Source of the DNA: Bacillus sp. OV166
Lineage (GTDB): Bacteria > Bacillota > Bacilli > Bacillales > Cytobacillaceae
Reading direction: 5' to 3'
Assembly: GCF_900177675.1 (NCBI RefSeq)
Contig: NZ_FXWM01000001.1
Coordinates: 4,473,001 to 4,537,000 of the forward strand
Length of the DNA: 64,000 nucleotides
Position 1 is the first letter of the stretch. Each line of letters starts with the position of its first letter. The translations under genes were made by a program, and so were the position numbers. This document shows, one piece after another, positions 17,782-26,230 of the stretch. The notes below the pieces were generated by a model, which did not search any database, was not told the origin of the DNA, and was given only the letters and a program-made list of their open reading frames with translations.

Positions 17782-20353
17782 AATATTCATCATATCGATA
17801 TCTTCTAGTCTTCGCTGCATAACAAGCCTCACAAGTCGGAAACGAATGATCCCATGGCAGCTTCTTTCCGCAGGTTTTGCATTTTTTAACAAATTTATTT
17901 ATATCCGTTTTTAAGCGGTCCTGCACTTTATCGCTGACCTCTTCTCTTAGCCGCTCCCAATAGATTGCTGTCGTTCTCTCCCCTAATCGATATAAAAATA
18001 AAAGATGGAGCCCAATTGCTTTGTAACTGAGTTCTAATTCCTCCAAGCTTCGTTCCTTTACAATCGGTTCTGGGAGTTCTCTCCCATGGATAATGGCATA
18101 CATTTTTTCTTCCCATTGCTTCGTTAATACTGGCTCATTTTTTGAAAAAGGCAGATGTAAAAATCCATAAAGGTCCATTAAGGATAATCGTGCTTCAATT
18201 TCAGTACCTGCTACCATTTGATATAACGACTTTTCCTCTGCAAGGGAAGCTTTTTTCGTTCCGTTTGGACTTTCAAATTTCCCCCATAATTCAAAAAATG
18301 TACCTAAGTCGTGATAATACCGTTGAAAGCGTTCAAAAACTGAATTGGTTGGTGCAATTGCAAATGTATGAACAGGCTCATCCTCCTGCAATAGCAAGTT
18401 TCTCATTTTTCTGATATCACTAGTAAAGGCCACTTTGCCAATATTGTAAATACCTTTTCGACCTGCACGTCCAGCAATTTGCTTCACTTCTTGTGATGTC
18501 AGCAGTCTTCGTCTAGTCCCATCAAACTTATCATTTTCTAAAAAAACAATCCGTCGAATCGGCAGATTTAAGCCCATTCCAATCGCATCTGTAGCAACGA
18601 TGACTTTTGTTTTTCCAGAGTTGAATTGCTGAATTTGCTTTTTTCTTGTTTCTGGCGGCATGCTGCCGTAGATCATGCTGACAGTATGTCCGTCATTTTG
18701 CAGGCGTGAGGCGGTTTCAAGAACACGCCTTCGTGAAAAACAAATCAGCGCATCGCCTTTTTTAATGTGTTTAATATGAAACTCCTTCGTTTCAACCTCA
18801 AGAGGAGTATCACGGCTGTATTCATGAACTTCGATATTGGAATTACCTAAAAGCTGGAGCAGCATGGTTTTTGAATTCCTGCTTCCTATGATATGTACTT
18901 CCTCTGCATTAGCTTTCGTGATTGCCTTATACCAGGAAAAACCACGATCTTTATCGGTAATCATTTGTGCTTCATCAATTACGATTATTTCATAAAACTC
19001 TTTTTCGTGAAACATTTCCACGGTGCAGGAAATATGATTTGCACCTGGGGTGATTTTTTCCTCTTCTCCAGTTTTTAATGAACACGGCGTCCCCTCAGCG
19101 TTTAATTTATCAAATACCTCAAGTGCTAATAATCGAAGCGGCGCTAAATATAACCCGCTATAAGCATCTTTCATTCTTTCTAGTGCATGATGGGTTTTCC
19201 CTGTATTGGTTTCGCCGATGTGCAAGACATAACGGACCTGACGTTGTAACGAAGGGTCGTATTCCGTTGCAAAGATTTCCTTCATCACCCGCTCTTCTTC
19301 TGCTTTTTTCCGCTCGAGTTCTTCTTGCGCTTCTTTTTGTTTTTGCTCGCGCGCTTGGAAGTCTTTTTCAAAAATTTCTTTATGAACCATTGCATCAAAA
19401 GGAATTTCTGCCAAACGTATTAAGTCCGACAGGTATTCAGCTTGGATATCCTCAATAAAATAACCCTCGACATCATAAAGAATCTGAGCAATGCTGCCCT
19501 TTACGAAGGACGGCGACAGTTTCTCAAGAAAGGTTTCATGAAAATCATCCTTAAGTTTTTCAGAAAGCTGCTCTAATATTTTTTCCGGAATAAGCTCAGA
19601 CAAATAGTCTGCAATTAAGCTTTCATAAACGAAAAAATAGGTTTGATATTCATAAAAACTCCTGCCCCAATTCAAAGTTTTATGGATATCCCCTGTCAAT
19701 TCTTCAAAAAAGGTAGCAACAGTTGTATAGGCTGAGGGGTTAAAATGACCTTCATCCACTAATTTTTCTTCTAATGCAAAGGTATCAACCGATTGAAACT
19801 TTACATTATTTTGTAGGTCAGCCACTAGTTGTATGGCAACGAAGTAACGAACATATAAATAAAGCAGCTCATATTGTTCTTCCAAGATTCCAACAGCGAC
19901 ATCTTCAATCTCACTTCTAATCAATTGCTTCTGTTCTTCGAGCTGTTTTTGTTCTTCTCGTTTTATAAAATTAACCTTCGCCTCTTGATACTGTTTCTCC
20001 CACTCTTCTTCTTTACCTAAAAATGTTTCATGAACCCACCCCCTCGTATCAAAGACATGATAGGTTCTCATTTCATCCCTAAATAACTTATTGATTAGTT
20101 TTTTGTCGATTCCCTGTACCTCGAAGCCTTTATCAGTTAAATATTGCTTTTTTTCATTCCTTGGAACATCATTGGTGGACTTATTCAGCCAAACATTGGT
20201 CCAAATTTGCTCAACATAATGACTTCTGTCAGTGAGGTATTGTTCAAAGGTTGGTCGTGTTTCCTTCGTTTCGAAATAATGGTTCATATCTTCATACACT
20301 TTCAATTTTGTATGTTCTATCGCTTGGGGGTATATAGTGGTTAATTTATTCAT
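17780..20353 (-). CDS. Suv3-like superfamily 2 RNA helicase with C-terminal zinc ribbon
   Basis: The 857-residue protein has an unassigned N-terminal region of about 370 residues rich in charged helices, then a helicase core. Walker A is HIGETNTGKT (GETNTGKT 380-387), followed by LAPLRLLALEVFD, the DEAQ box (460-463), ICFSRRRV, VATDAIGMGLNLPI and QIAGRAGRKG. These are the diagnostic motifs of the SUV3 (SUPV3L1) mitochondrial RNA helicase. The C-terminus ends in a CxxC-CxxC zinc ribbon (CKTCGKK...CEACYAAK). It lies directly upstream of hen1-pnkp in the same direction, suggesting an RNA-processing partnership. Helicase identity is firm; the link to repair is inference. Confidence 0.9.
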   Translation of the reverse strand: MNKLTTIYPQAIEHTKLKVYEDMNHYFETKETRPTFEQYLTDRSHYVEQIWTNVWLNKSTNDVPRNEKKQYLTDKGFEVQGIDKKLINKLFRDEMRTYHVFDTRGWVHETFLGKEEEWEKQYQEAKVNFIKREEQKQLEEQKQLIRSEIEDVAVGILEEQYELLYLYVRYFVAIQLVADLQNNVKFQSVDTFALEEKLVDEGHFNPSAYTTVATFFEELTGDIHKTLNWGRSFYEYQTYFFVYESLIADYLSELIPEKILEQLSEKLKDDFHETFLEKLSPSFVKGSIAQILYDVEGYFIEDIQAEYLSDLIRLAEIPFDAMVHKEIFEKDFQAREQKQKEAQEELERKKAEEERVMKEIFATEYDPSLQRQVRYVLHIGETNTGKTHHALERMKDAYSGLYLAPLRLLALEVFDKLNAEGTPCSLKTGEEEKITPGANHISCTVEMFHEKEFYEIIVIDEAQMITDKDRGFSWYKAITKANAEEVHIIGSRNSKTMLLQLLGNSNIEVHEYSRDTPLEVETKEFHIKHIKKGDALICFSRRRVLETASRLQNDGHTVSMIYGSMPPETRKKQIQQFNSGKTKVIVATDAIGMGLNLPIRRIVFLENDKFDGTRRRLLTSQEVKQIAGRAGRKGIYNIGKVAFTSDIRKMRNLLLQEDEPVHTFAIAPTNSVFERFQRYYHDLGTFFELWGKFESPNGTKKASLAEEKSLYQMVAGTEIEARLSLMDLYGFLHLPFSKNEPVLTKQWEEKMYAIIHGRELPEPIVKERSLEELELSYKAIGLHLLFLYRLGERTTAIYWERLREEVSDKVQDRLKTDINKFVKKCKTCGKKLPWDHSFPTCEACYAAKTRRYRYDEY

Positions 20354-20403
20354 GGAATTCCCTCCATTTCTATAAAATGGTTTATAATATCCATTCTATC
20401 ACA

Positions 20404-20433
20404 AAACAAAAAACCGAACAAGCATTCGGTTTT
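20404..20433 (-). terminator. Terminator of the YbxH-like gene
   Basis: AAAACCGAA / TTCGGTTTT with a 6-nt loop, followed on the minus strand by TTTTTTGTTTTGT. A plausible helicase promoter (TTGTTT, 17 bp, TATAAA) overlaps its tail. Confidence 0.85.
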
Positions 20434-20623
20434 AAAGTTGATGCTGGTTGCAATATTGATCAACCAGGTCTTCGATTTGATCCAGTTCAGGAAACTTCCC
20501 AGAAAACTGGAATTTAATCTCTTCAATAAAGTTCTCTTGATTATACACATGTATGGCCCCATTTTGTTGAATAACACTAAATTCTGGTACAAATCGATAA
20601 CCGCTGCGTTCAATAGCCCCCAT
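20432..20623 (-). CDS. YbxH-family small protein of unknown function
   Basis: The 63-residue protein starts at ATG 20623, after AAAGGAG. Its sequence (MGAIERSGYRFVPEFSV...GAIHVYNQENFIEEIKFQF) resembles the small B. subtilis YbxH family from memory. It is acidic, with no membrane segment or signal, and has no assigned function. It has its own terminator, so it is a single small gene between the ppdK module and the helicase. Confidence 0.75.
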   Translation of the reverse strand: MGAIERSGYRFVPEFSVIQQNGAIHVYNQENFIEEIKFQFSGKFPELDQIEDLVDQYCNQHQL

Positions 20624-20695
20624 TGTAAGTCTCCTTTAAAATAATTTTTTTATAGTATTTGCATAATATAGGCGTCTATCCAATTACATCATTAT

Positions 20696-20733
20696 AAAGA
20701 GGGATGGTGCATACTGCACACATCCCTCTTTTT
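20696..20733. terminator. Strong bidirectional terminator between the YbxH gene and ppdK
   Basis: AAAGAGGGATG / CATCCCTCTTT continues inward with GTGCA / TGCAC around a TAC loop. It lies just beyond the ppdK stop codon, with a T run on the plus strand. Confidence 0.8.
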
Positions 20734-20737
20734 TCCT

Positions 20738-23407
20738 TTATGCTGTTGTAAATACTTCTTGTTTATTTTGTTCATGACGAATGGTTGCTTGAGCTGCTGC
20801 TAAACGTGCTAGTGGTACACGGTATGGTGAACAACTGACATAGTCTAAGCCGGTTTTGTAGCAGAAATCAATCGAGCTCTTTTCGCCGCCATGCTCACCG
20901 CAAATACCTGTTTTTAATGACGGTTTTGTTCCACGGCCAAGCTTCACCCCTGTTTCAACAAGCTTACCTACGCCTTCTTGATCAAGGACAGCAAACGGAT
21001 TATCCGGAAGCACTTTATTTTCAATGTAAGCTTGCAGGAACTTGCCTTCCGCATCATCACGGCTGTAACCAAATGTTGTTTGTGTTAAATCATTTGTCCC
21101 AAACGAAAAGAAATCAGCTTCCTCGGCAATTTTATCTGCAGTTAAAGCAGCACGAGGAATTTCAATCATGGTTCCAATCGTGTACTTGAAGCTTTTTCCA
21201 GTTTCCTCCTGGACGAGTAATGCCGCATCGATCACCAATTTACGCATATCCTTTAATTCATTCACATGACCGACCAAAGGAATCATGATTTCTGGATGTA
21301 CTTCGATGCCTTGGTCCGCGAGATTAGCGGCTGCATAGAAAATGGCTTTTGCTTGCATTTCATAAATTTCTGGGTAAATCATCCCAAGGCGGCAGCCACG
21401 GTGGCCAAGCATAGGATTAAACTCATCTAATTGGCGGACCTTTTTCAGCAATTGCTCTTTTTTCTTCAATTCTGGTGATTGTGGATCTAAAATCTGAAGC
21501 TTCGTTACTTCCACTAACAGTTCCTCTTTATCCGGTAAGAATTCATGTAAGGGTGGATCTAGTAAACGGATAGTGACAGGTAATCCTTGCATAGCTTCGA
21601 AGATTCCTTCAAAGTCCCCTTGCTGCATGGGCAATAACAGGTTCAAAGCTTCCATTCTCTCATTATAAGTTTCAGCTAGAATCATTTTTTGCACGGTTGG
21701 AATCCGTTTTAAATCCATAAACATATGTTCAGTACGGCATAAGCCAATTCCGCCTGCACCAAATTCAAATGCTTTTTTTGCATCTTCTGGGTTATCTGCA
21801 TTGGCACGGACCCCTAATTTACGCTCTTGGTCTGCCCATGCAAGCAACATTTGGAACTCATCCGATAGTTCTGGGTCAATCATAGGAATCTCCCCAAGCA
21901 TAATTTCACCCGTAGAGCCATCAATCGTTATGATATCTCCATAATTAATAACTGTATCACCAATTGTAAATTGTTTAGCTTTCATATCTATCTTTAATGC
22001 TTCACATCCGCAAATACACGCTTTCCCCATACCACGCGCGACAACTGCAGCGTGGCTTGTCATGCCGCCTCGGCTTGTCAATATTGCTTGCGATGCAACG
22101 ATACCATGGATATCATCTGGAGTGGTTTCAGGACGAACAAGAATTACTTTTTTTCCATCATTATTTAATTGCTCTGCTTCATCGGCATCAAAAACAACTT
22201 GACCTGTAGCTGCACCTGGTGATGCTGGCAAGCCTTTTGCTAAAACTCTCTTCTCAAATTTGTCGTCAATCCGGCGATGCAGCAGTTGATCTAATTGTTC
22301 CGGGTCAACACGTAGCAAGGCCGTCTTTTTATCAATGATTCCTTCTTCAACCATTTCCACGGCGATTCGAATCGCTGCCTGCGCCGTTCTTTTTCCATTA
22401 CGGGTTTGCAGGATAAATAACTTACCACCTTCAACCGTAAATTCGATATCTTGCATTTCTTCGTAATGCTGTTCCAAGCGCTTGCAAGTATCAGTGAATT
22501 GCTTATATACTCCTGGCATTTCATCTTTTAAAGTAGCGATTGGCTGTGGAGTACGAATCCCTGCCACCACATCTTCCCCTTGGGCATTGATTAAGTATTC
22601 ACCGTAAAGGACATGCTCACCAGTCGATGGATTTCTTGTGAATGCTACACCTGTGCCTGAATCATTCCCCATGTTGCCAAACACCATACTTTGAATATTT
22701 ACAGCTGTTCCTAAATGGTCAGCAATTTTGTTAAGGCGACGGTAGACTATCGCACGCTGATTATTCCAAGAGTTAAAGACTGCATGAATCGCAAGGAATA
22801 GCTGCTCTTTTGGATCTTGCGGAAAATCCTTTCGTTTATGCTTTTTGACTATACCTTTATAGCCAATAATCACTTCTTTCCAGTCATCAGCACTCATTTC
22901 TGGGTCAGAGGAATAGCCTTTTTCCTCGCGTATTTCTTCTAATAATTGTTCAAAATAGTAGGTATCGATATCTAGTACAACATTACTAAACATTTGTATG
23001 AAACGACGGTAGGAATCATAAGCAAACCGTGGATTATTGGTTAATTCTGCTACTCCGATAACGGTTTCATCATTCATTCCAAGATTCAAGATGGTATCCA
23101 TCATGCCAGGCATGGAGAAAACAGAACCAGAACGTACGGAAACGAGCAAAGGATTTTTTGGGTCGCCAAGCTTTTTGCCCATTTTTTCTTCAAGACGGGT
23201 AAGAGCCTCTAAAGTCTGGACTTCAACAAAGGTTGGAATGGTTTTGCTAGCTTCATAGAATGCATTGCAAGCCTGTGTAGTGATTGTAAAACCATACGGA
23301 ACCGGAAGACCAATACGCGTCATTTCCGCTAGGTTTGCCCCTTTTCCCCCAAGTAACCCCTTCATATTGCCATTGCCTTCATGAAATAAATAAACGAATT
23401 TTTCCAT
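20738..23407 (-). CDS. ppdK: Pyruvate, phosphate dikinase
   Basis: The 889-residue enzyme interconverts pyruvate + ATP + Pi and PEP + AMP + PPi. N-terminal nucleotide binding (GLLGGKGANLAEM, VRSGSVFSMPGMMDT) is followed by the swivelling phosphohistidine domain with GGMTSHAAVVARGMGK (H452 catalytic, T450 the regulatory threonine two residues before it). The C-terminal PEP-binding barrel has GAGGIGLCRTEHMF, MLGHRGCRL and SFGTNDLTQ. It follows the PPDK regulatory protein gene by 2 bp, so enzyme and regulator are co-expressed. B. subtilis itself lacks PPDK, while other bacilli have it. Likely direction is gluconeogenic, as judged from the neighbour CcpN. Confidence 0.97.
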   Translation of the reverse strand: MEKFVYLFHEGNGNMKGLLGGKGANLAEMTRIGLPVPYGFTITTQACNAFYEASKTIPTFVEVQTLEALTRLEEKMGKKLGDPKNPLLVSVRSGSVFSMPGMMDTILNLGMNDETVIGVAELTNNPRFAYDSYRRFIQMFSNVVLDIDTYYFEQLLEEIREEKGYSSDPEMSADDWKEVIIGYKGIVKKHKRKDFPQDPKEQLFLAIHAVFNSWNNQRAIVYRRLNKIADHLGTAVNIQSMVFGNMGNDSGTGVAFTRNPSTGEHVLYGEYLINAQGEDVVAGIRTPQPIATLKDEMPGVYKQFTDTCKRLEQHYEEMQDIEFTVEGGKLFILQTRNGKRTAQAAIRIAVEMVEEGIIDKKTALLRVDPEQLDQLLHRRIDDKFEKRVLAKGLPASPGAATGQVVFDADEAEQLNNDGKKVILVRPETTPDDIHGIVASQAILTSRGGMTSHAAVVARGMGKACICGCEALKIDMKAKQFTIGDTVINYGDIITIDGSTGEIMLGEIPMIDPELSDEFQMLLAWADQERKLGVRANADNPEDAKKAFEFGAGGIGLCRTEHMFMDLKRIPTVQKMILAETYNERMEALNLLLPMQQGDFEGIFEAMQGLPVTIRLLDPPLHEFLPDKEELLVEVTKLQILDPQSPELKKKEQLLKKVRQLDEFNPMLGHRGCRLGMIYPEIYEMQAKAIFYAAANLADQGIEVHPEIMIPLVGHVNELKDMRKLVIDAALLVQEETGKSFKYTIGTMIEIPRAALTADKIAEEADFFSFGTNDLTQTTFGYSRDDAEGKFLQAYIENKVLPDNPFAVLDQEGVGKLVETGVKLGRGTKPSLKTGICGEHGGEKSSIDFCYKTGLDYVSCSPYRVPLARLAAAQATIRHEQNKQEVFTTA

Positions 23408-23409
23408 TA

Positions 23410-24237
23410 TTAGTAGCTCCTCTCTTTTTTTAAAACGTCTAAAATTAAGCCAGCTGTTTCTTCAACAGCTTTATTTGATACATCAATAACAGGACAGCCT
23501 AAGCGCTTCATTACTTTTTCAGCATGATCAAGTTCCTCAAGAATTCGCCCAAAGCTTGCATAGTTAGCCTGTGAGGCTAACCCTAAAGCCTTTAGACGTT
23601 CCTTGCGAATTTCATTTAATTTATCTGGTGATATTATTAATCCAATACAATTCTTACGGGGTATTTCAAATAATTCATCTGGCGGCGGCACCTCTGGAAC
23701 CAAAGGAACATTGGCCACTTTAAAGCGTTTATGTGCTAAGTACATAGACAAAGGGGTCTTCGATGTACGTGAGATTCCGACTAGAACAATATCCGCCTTT
23801 ATGATTCCTCTCGGGTCACGTCCATCATCATACTTAACAGCAAATTCAATTGCTTCAATTTTCCTGAAGTATTCTTCGTCCAATTTTCTCATCAATCCAG
23901 GTCGATGATGCGGCTGTTTATTGAAGCTTGTTTCAAAAGCATTCATCAACGGACTTAGTAAATCTACAGCAAAAATGCTCTCTTCTTTTGCACGTCGATC
24001 TAAATACTCTTTTAATGATGGAATAACGATCGTATAGGCAATAATCGTACGTCCCTTTTTTGCTAGTAAAATGATATCTTCAATATCTTCAAAGTCATCC
24101 ACATAGGAATTACGGCGAATTTCTATCTGCCCGCCATTAAATTGTGTTGCCACTGCTTTTACTACAAACTCAGCAGTTTCTCCTACTGAGTCAGATACAA
24201 CATACACAACTTCTTTCTGTACCAAAATGGCAGCCAC
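23410..24237 (-). CDS. ppsR: PPDK regulatory protein (bifunctional Ser/Thr kinase / phosphorylase, DUF299)
   Basis: The 275-residue protein has the family start VVYVVSDSVGETAEFVVKA, the P-loop-like GISRTSKTPLSMYLA and the C-terminal segment NYASFGRILEELDHAEKVMKRLGCPVIDVSNKAVEETA. The family uses ADP to phosphorylate, and Pi to dephosphorylate, the threonine next to the catalytic histidine of PPDK. The target gene ppdK follows after 2 bp. It is the B. subtilis yqfL counterpart, also downstream of ccpN. The start is uncertain: a GTG at 24237 sits almost on top of AAGGAGA and a TTG four codons later is the alternative. Confidence 0.93.
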   Translation of the reverse strand: MAAILVQKEVVYVVSDSVGETAEFVVKAVATQFNGGQIEIRRNSYVDDFEDIEDIILLAKKGRTIIAYTIVIPSLKEYLDRRAKEESIFAVDLLSPLMNAFETSFNKQPHHRPGLMRKLDEEYFRKIEAIEFAVKYDDGRDPRGIIKADIVLVGISRTSKTPLSMYLAHKRFKVANVPLVPEVPPPDELFEIPRKNCIGLIISPDKLNEIRKERLKALGLASQANYASFGRILEELDHAEKVMKRLGCPVIDVSNKAVEETAGLILDVLKKERSY

Positions 24238-24242
24238 TCTCC

Positions 24243-24890
24243 TTAGTTTGATTTGTTTTCCATGATTTCTAAATAGGCCCGCGTTATGGTGGTTTTGGTA
24301 ATTCTTCCTACCAGCAAATATGTACTTTTTTGCTCCTCTATTTCCTTAACAACTGGTAAGGAGTCAATGTGATTATGGATCATCTTCTTGGCTGCTTCGA
24401 GCAAAGTCTCTTCAGGATTAATTGTAATAATATTTGGCATTCTAGTCATGATGACACTGACAGGCAATTCATTTAGATTTTGATTTCCTAGTGATGCTCT
24501 GAGCAAATCCTTACGGGAAACAACCCCGGCTAGATGTCCTTTTGTATCAACCGCATAAAGTGTGCCCACGTCCTCTAAAAAGAGCTGCACGATCGCATCA
24601 TACACGGAGGTTGATTTCTCAACGACAATCGGATGGGCTTTATAATCCGTTACCTTTTGGTGGATAAACCTTTTAGCCTGTTGCTTTGCTTCAAAGCTTT
24701 CATTAAAAAAATAACCTACTCGTGGCCTTGCATCTAAGTTACCTGACATCGTTAATATGGCAAGATCGGGTCTTAGTGCAGCTCTAGTTAATGAAAGTTT
24801 CTCAGCAATGTCTTTTCCTGTAATGGGACCGTTTTGTTTAACAATCTGGAGGATTTCATCCTGACGTTTAGATAATTTAATAATTACCAC
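24243..24890 (-). CDS. ccpN: CcpN, CBS-domain repressor of gluconeogenic genes
   Basis: The 215-residue protein joins an N-terminal winged helix (KRQDEILQIVKQNGPITGKDIAEKLSLTRAALRPDLAILTMSG) to a pair of CBS domains (about 80-200). It matches B. subtilis CcpN (YqzB), which represses gapB, pckA and sRNA SR1 during glycolytic growth. Here it heads an operon with the PPDK regulator and ppdK, placing gluconeogenic PEP formation next to its regulator. Start choice is awkward: the GTG at 24890 directly abuts AAGGGG, although its length aligns with the B. subtilis protein. An ATT codon slightly downstream would be better spaced. Confidence 0.93.
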   Translation of the reverse strand: MVIIKLSKRQDEILQIVKQNGPITGKDIAEKLSLTRAALRPDLAILTMSGNLDARPRVGYFFNESFEAKQQAKRFIHQKVTDYKAHPIVVEKSTSVYDAIVQLFLEDVGTLYAVDTKGHLAGVVSRKDLLRASLGNQNLNELPVSVIMTRMPNIITINPEETLLEAAKKMIHNHIDSLPVVKEIEEQKSTYLLVGRITKTTITRAYLEIMENKSN

Positions 24891-25039
24891 CCCCTTATTC
24901 TACATTAAATATGTTATATTCAATAGATTCATTGTATATGTGTTATACTTATTTATATATAGTATATTACATTATGTTATAAACCGAAACAATAAGTTTT
25001 ATATATTTTTACAAAATATTAAACTATTTTTTTAAAATA

Positions 25040-25200
25040 AATAAGAAACCCCGCCGTTATCGACGAGAAAGGGGGTCCAAAAAGAAAGCCATTCTTGTCT
25101 TCATAAGGTGTTGAGCTGTTCATGAAGACAAAAATGCTATACACAATACAAAATTTGTCCTCATGGTGTGTTCATTGAGCACACCATGGGTTGAAGGAAC
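25040..25200 (-). ncRNA. Candidate structured RNA between the tRNA cluster and ccpN
   Basis: Two strong stems (TTGTCTTCAT 25095-25104 with ATGAAGACAA 25122-25131; CATGGTGTG 25162-25170 with CACACCATG 25180-25188) are followed on the minus strand by a GC-rich hairpin at 25048-25076 and a T-rich tail. The two stems start with related sequences (TTGTCTTCAT, TTGTCCTCAT) 60 bp apart, like a diverged tandem repeat. No promoter is obvious and the direction is inferred from the terminator-like end. It could instead be a ccpN leader. Confidence 0.35.
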
Positions 25201-25251
25201 AAGCATAAACTAGCAGAGACAATAAAAAAGTGGAAATATAAAAAAAGGCAC

Positions 25252-25285
25252 AAAAAAATTCCAAGTATATACTTGGAATTTTTTT
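25252..25285. terminator. Terminator of the rrn-tRNA operon
   Basis: A 24-nt perfect palindrome (AATTCCAAGTAT / ATACTTGGAATT) is flanked by A and T runs on both sides, just past tRNA-Trp. It can work in both directions. Confidence 0.85.
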
Positions 25286-25297
25286 ATGCCTTTTTGA

Positions 25298-25368
25298 CAG
25301 GGGCAGTAGGAATTGAACCCACACTGAAGGTTTTGGAGACCTTAGTTCTACCTTTAAACTATGCCCCT
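25298..25368 (-). tRNA. tRNA-Trp (CCA)
   Basis: Acceptor AGGGGCA/TGCCCCT, loop CTCCAAA with anticodon CCA, and T arm GGGTTCAATTCC. The terminal CCA is not encoded (GTCA follows the acceptor). It is the last gene of the cluster. Confidence 0.95.
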
Positions 25369-25373
25369 AAACA

Positions 25374-25458
25374 TGGTGGAGGGGGACGGATTCGAACCGC
25401 CGAACCCGGAGGGAGCGGATTTACAGTCCGCCGCGTTTAGCCACTTCGCTACCCCTCC
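25374..25458 (-). tRNA. tRNA-Tyr (GTA)
   Basis: A class II tRNA with a long variable arm, acceptor GGAGGGG, anticodon GTA in ACTGTAAAT, and encoded CCA. Confidence 0.96.
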
Positions 25459-25479
25459 ACATATAAAAAATAATAAAAC

Positions 25480-25572
25480 TGGAGGAGGAAGAGGGATTCG
25501 AACCCCCGCGCGGTGTTACCCGCCTGTCGGTTTTCAAGACCGATCCCTTCAGCCAAACTTGGGTATTCCTCC
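25480..25572 (-). tRNA. tRNA-Ser (TGA), unusual discriminator base
   Basis: A class II tRNA with acceptor GGAGGAA/TTCCTCC, anticodon TGA in CTTGAAA, and encoded CCA. The base before CCA is T, where serine tRNAs of bacilli normally have G. Confidence 0.95.
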
Positions 25573-25602
25573 ATGGAAAAAGAAAATCATCTAATAGTAA
25601 TT

Positions 25603-25679
25603 TGGTAGCGGCGAAGGGAGTCGAACCCCCGACCTTTCGGGTATGAACCGAGCGCTCTAGCCAGCTGAGCTACACCGCC
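25603..25679 (-). tRNA. tRNA-Met (CAT), elongator type
   Basis: GGCGGTGTAGCTCAGCTGG start with anticodon CAT in TTCATAC and encoded CCA. The 5' end matches the elongator, not the initiator (CGCGGGG) form. Confidence 0.94.
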
Positions 25680-25700
25680 AAAAAAATTATATTATTAAGG

Positions 25701-25773
25701 TGGAGTCTAGGGGGATCGAACCCCTGACCTCCTGCGTGCAAAGCAGGCGCTCTCCCAGCTGAGCTAAGACCCC
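25701..25773 (-). tRNA. tRNA-Ala (TGC)
   Basis: Acceptor GGGGTCT/AGACTCC, anticodon TGC in TTTGCAC. The bases after the discriminator A are CCT, so the full CCA is not encoded. Confidence 0.95.
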
Positions 25774-25794
25774 AAAATATTTTGCAATAAAGAA

Positions 25795-25871
25795 TGGTCG
25801 GGAAGACAGGATTCGAACCTGCGACCCCTTGGTCCCAAACCAAGTGCTCTACCAAGCTGAGCTACTTCCCG
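25795..25871 (-). tRNA. tRNA-Pro (TGG)
   Basis: Acceptor CGGGAAG/CTTCCCG, anticodon TGG in TTTGGGA, encoded CCA. Confidence 0.96.
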
Positions 25872-25927
25872 ATAATATGACGCACTGGGCGCTATATTTG
25901 ATGAGTTAATTTACCTTCTATAAAACA

Positions 25928-26016
25928 TGGTGCCGAGGACCGGAATCGAACCGGTACGGTAGTCACCTACCGCAGGATTTTAAGTCCTGTGCGTCTGCCA
26001 GTTCCGCCACCCCGGC
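25928..26016 (-). tRNA. tRNA-Leu (TAA)
   Basis: A class II tRNA with acceptor GCCGGGG, anticodon TAA in CTTAAAA, a long variable arm and encoded CCA. Confidence 0.96.
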
Positions 26017-26022
26017 ACTGTT

Positions 26023-26096
26023 TGGAGCGGAAGACGGATTCGAACCCGCGACCCCCACCTTGGCAAGGTGATGTTCTACCACTGAACTACTTCCGC
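26023..26096 (-). tRNA. tRNA-Gly (GCC)
   Basis: Acceptor GCGGAAG/CTTCCGC, anticodon GCC in TTGCCAA, discriminator T as usual for this tRNA, encoded CCA. Confidence 0.96.
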
Positions 26097-26130
26097 TTAT
26101 TTGGATGTTTTTTTCTAACGCAAAAAACTA

Positions 26131-26215
26131 TGGTGCGGGTGAAGGGAGTCGAACCCCCACGCCTTGCGGCGCCAGATCCTAAGTCTGGTGCGTCTGCCAA
26201 TTCCGCCACACCCGC
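26131..26215 (-). tRNA. tRNA-Leu (TAG)
   Basis: A class II tRNA with acceptor GCGGGTG, anticodon TAG in CTTAGGA, a long variable arm and encoded CCA. Confidence 0.96.
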
Positions 26216-26230
26216 ATAGTAAAAATAAGA

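Noticed and set aside
25122..25176. A 16-codon rightward peptide inside the tandem hairpins (ATG with AAGGTG upstream)
   Set aside because: Too short and on the strand opposite the likely transcript; the hairpins explain the sequence better.
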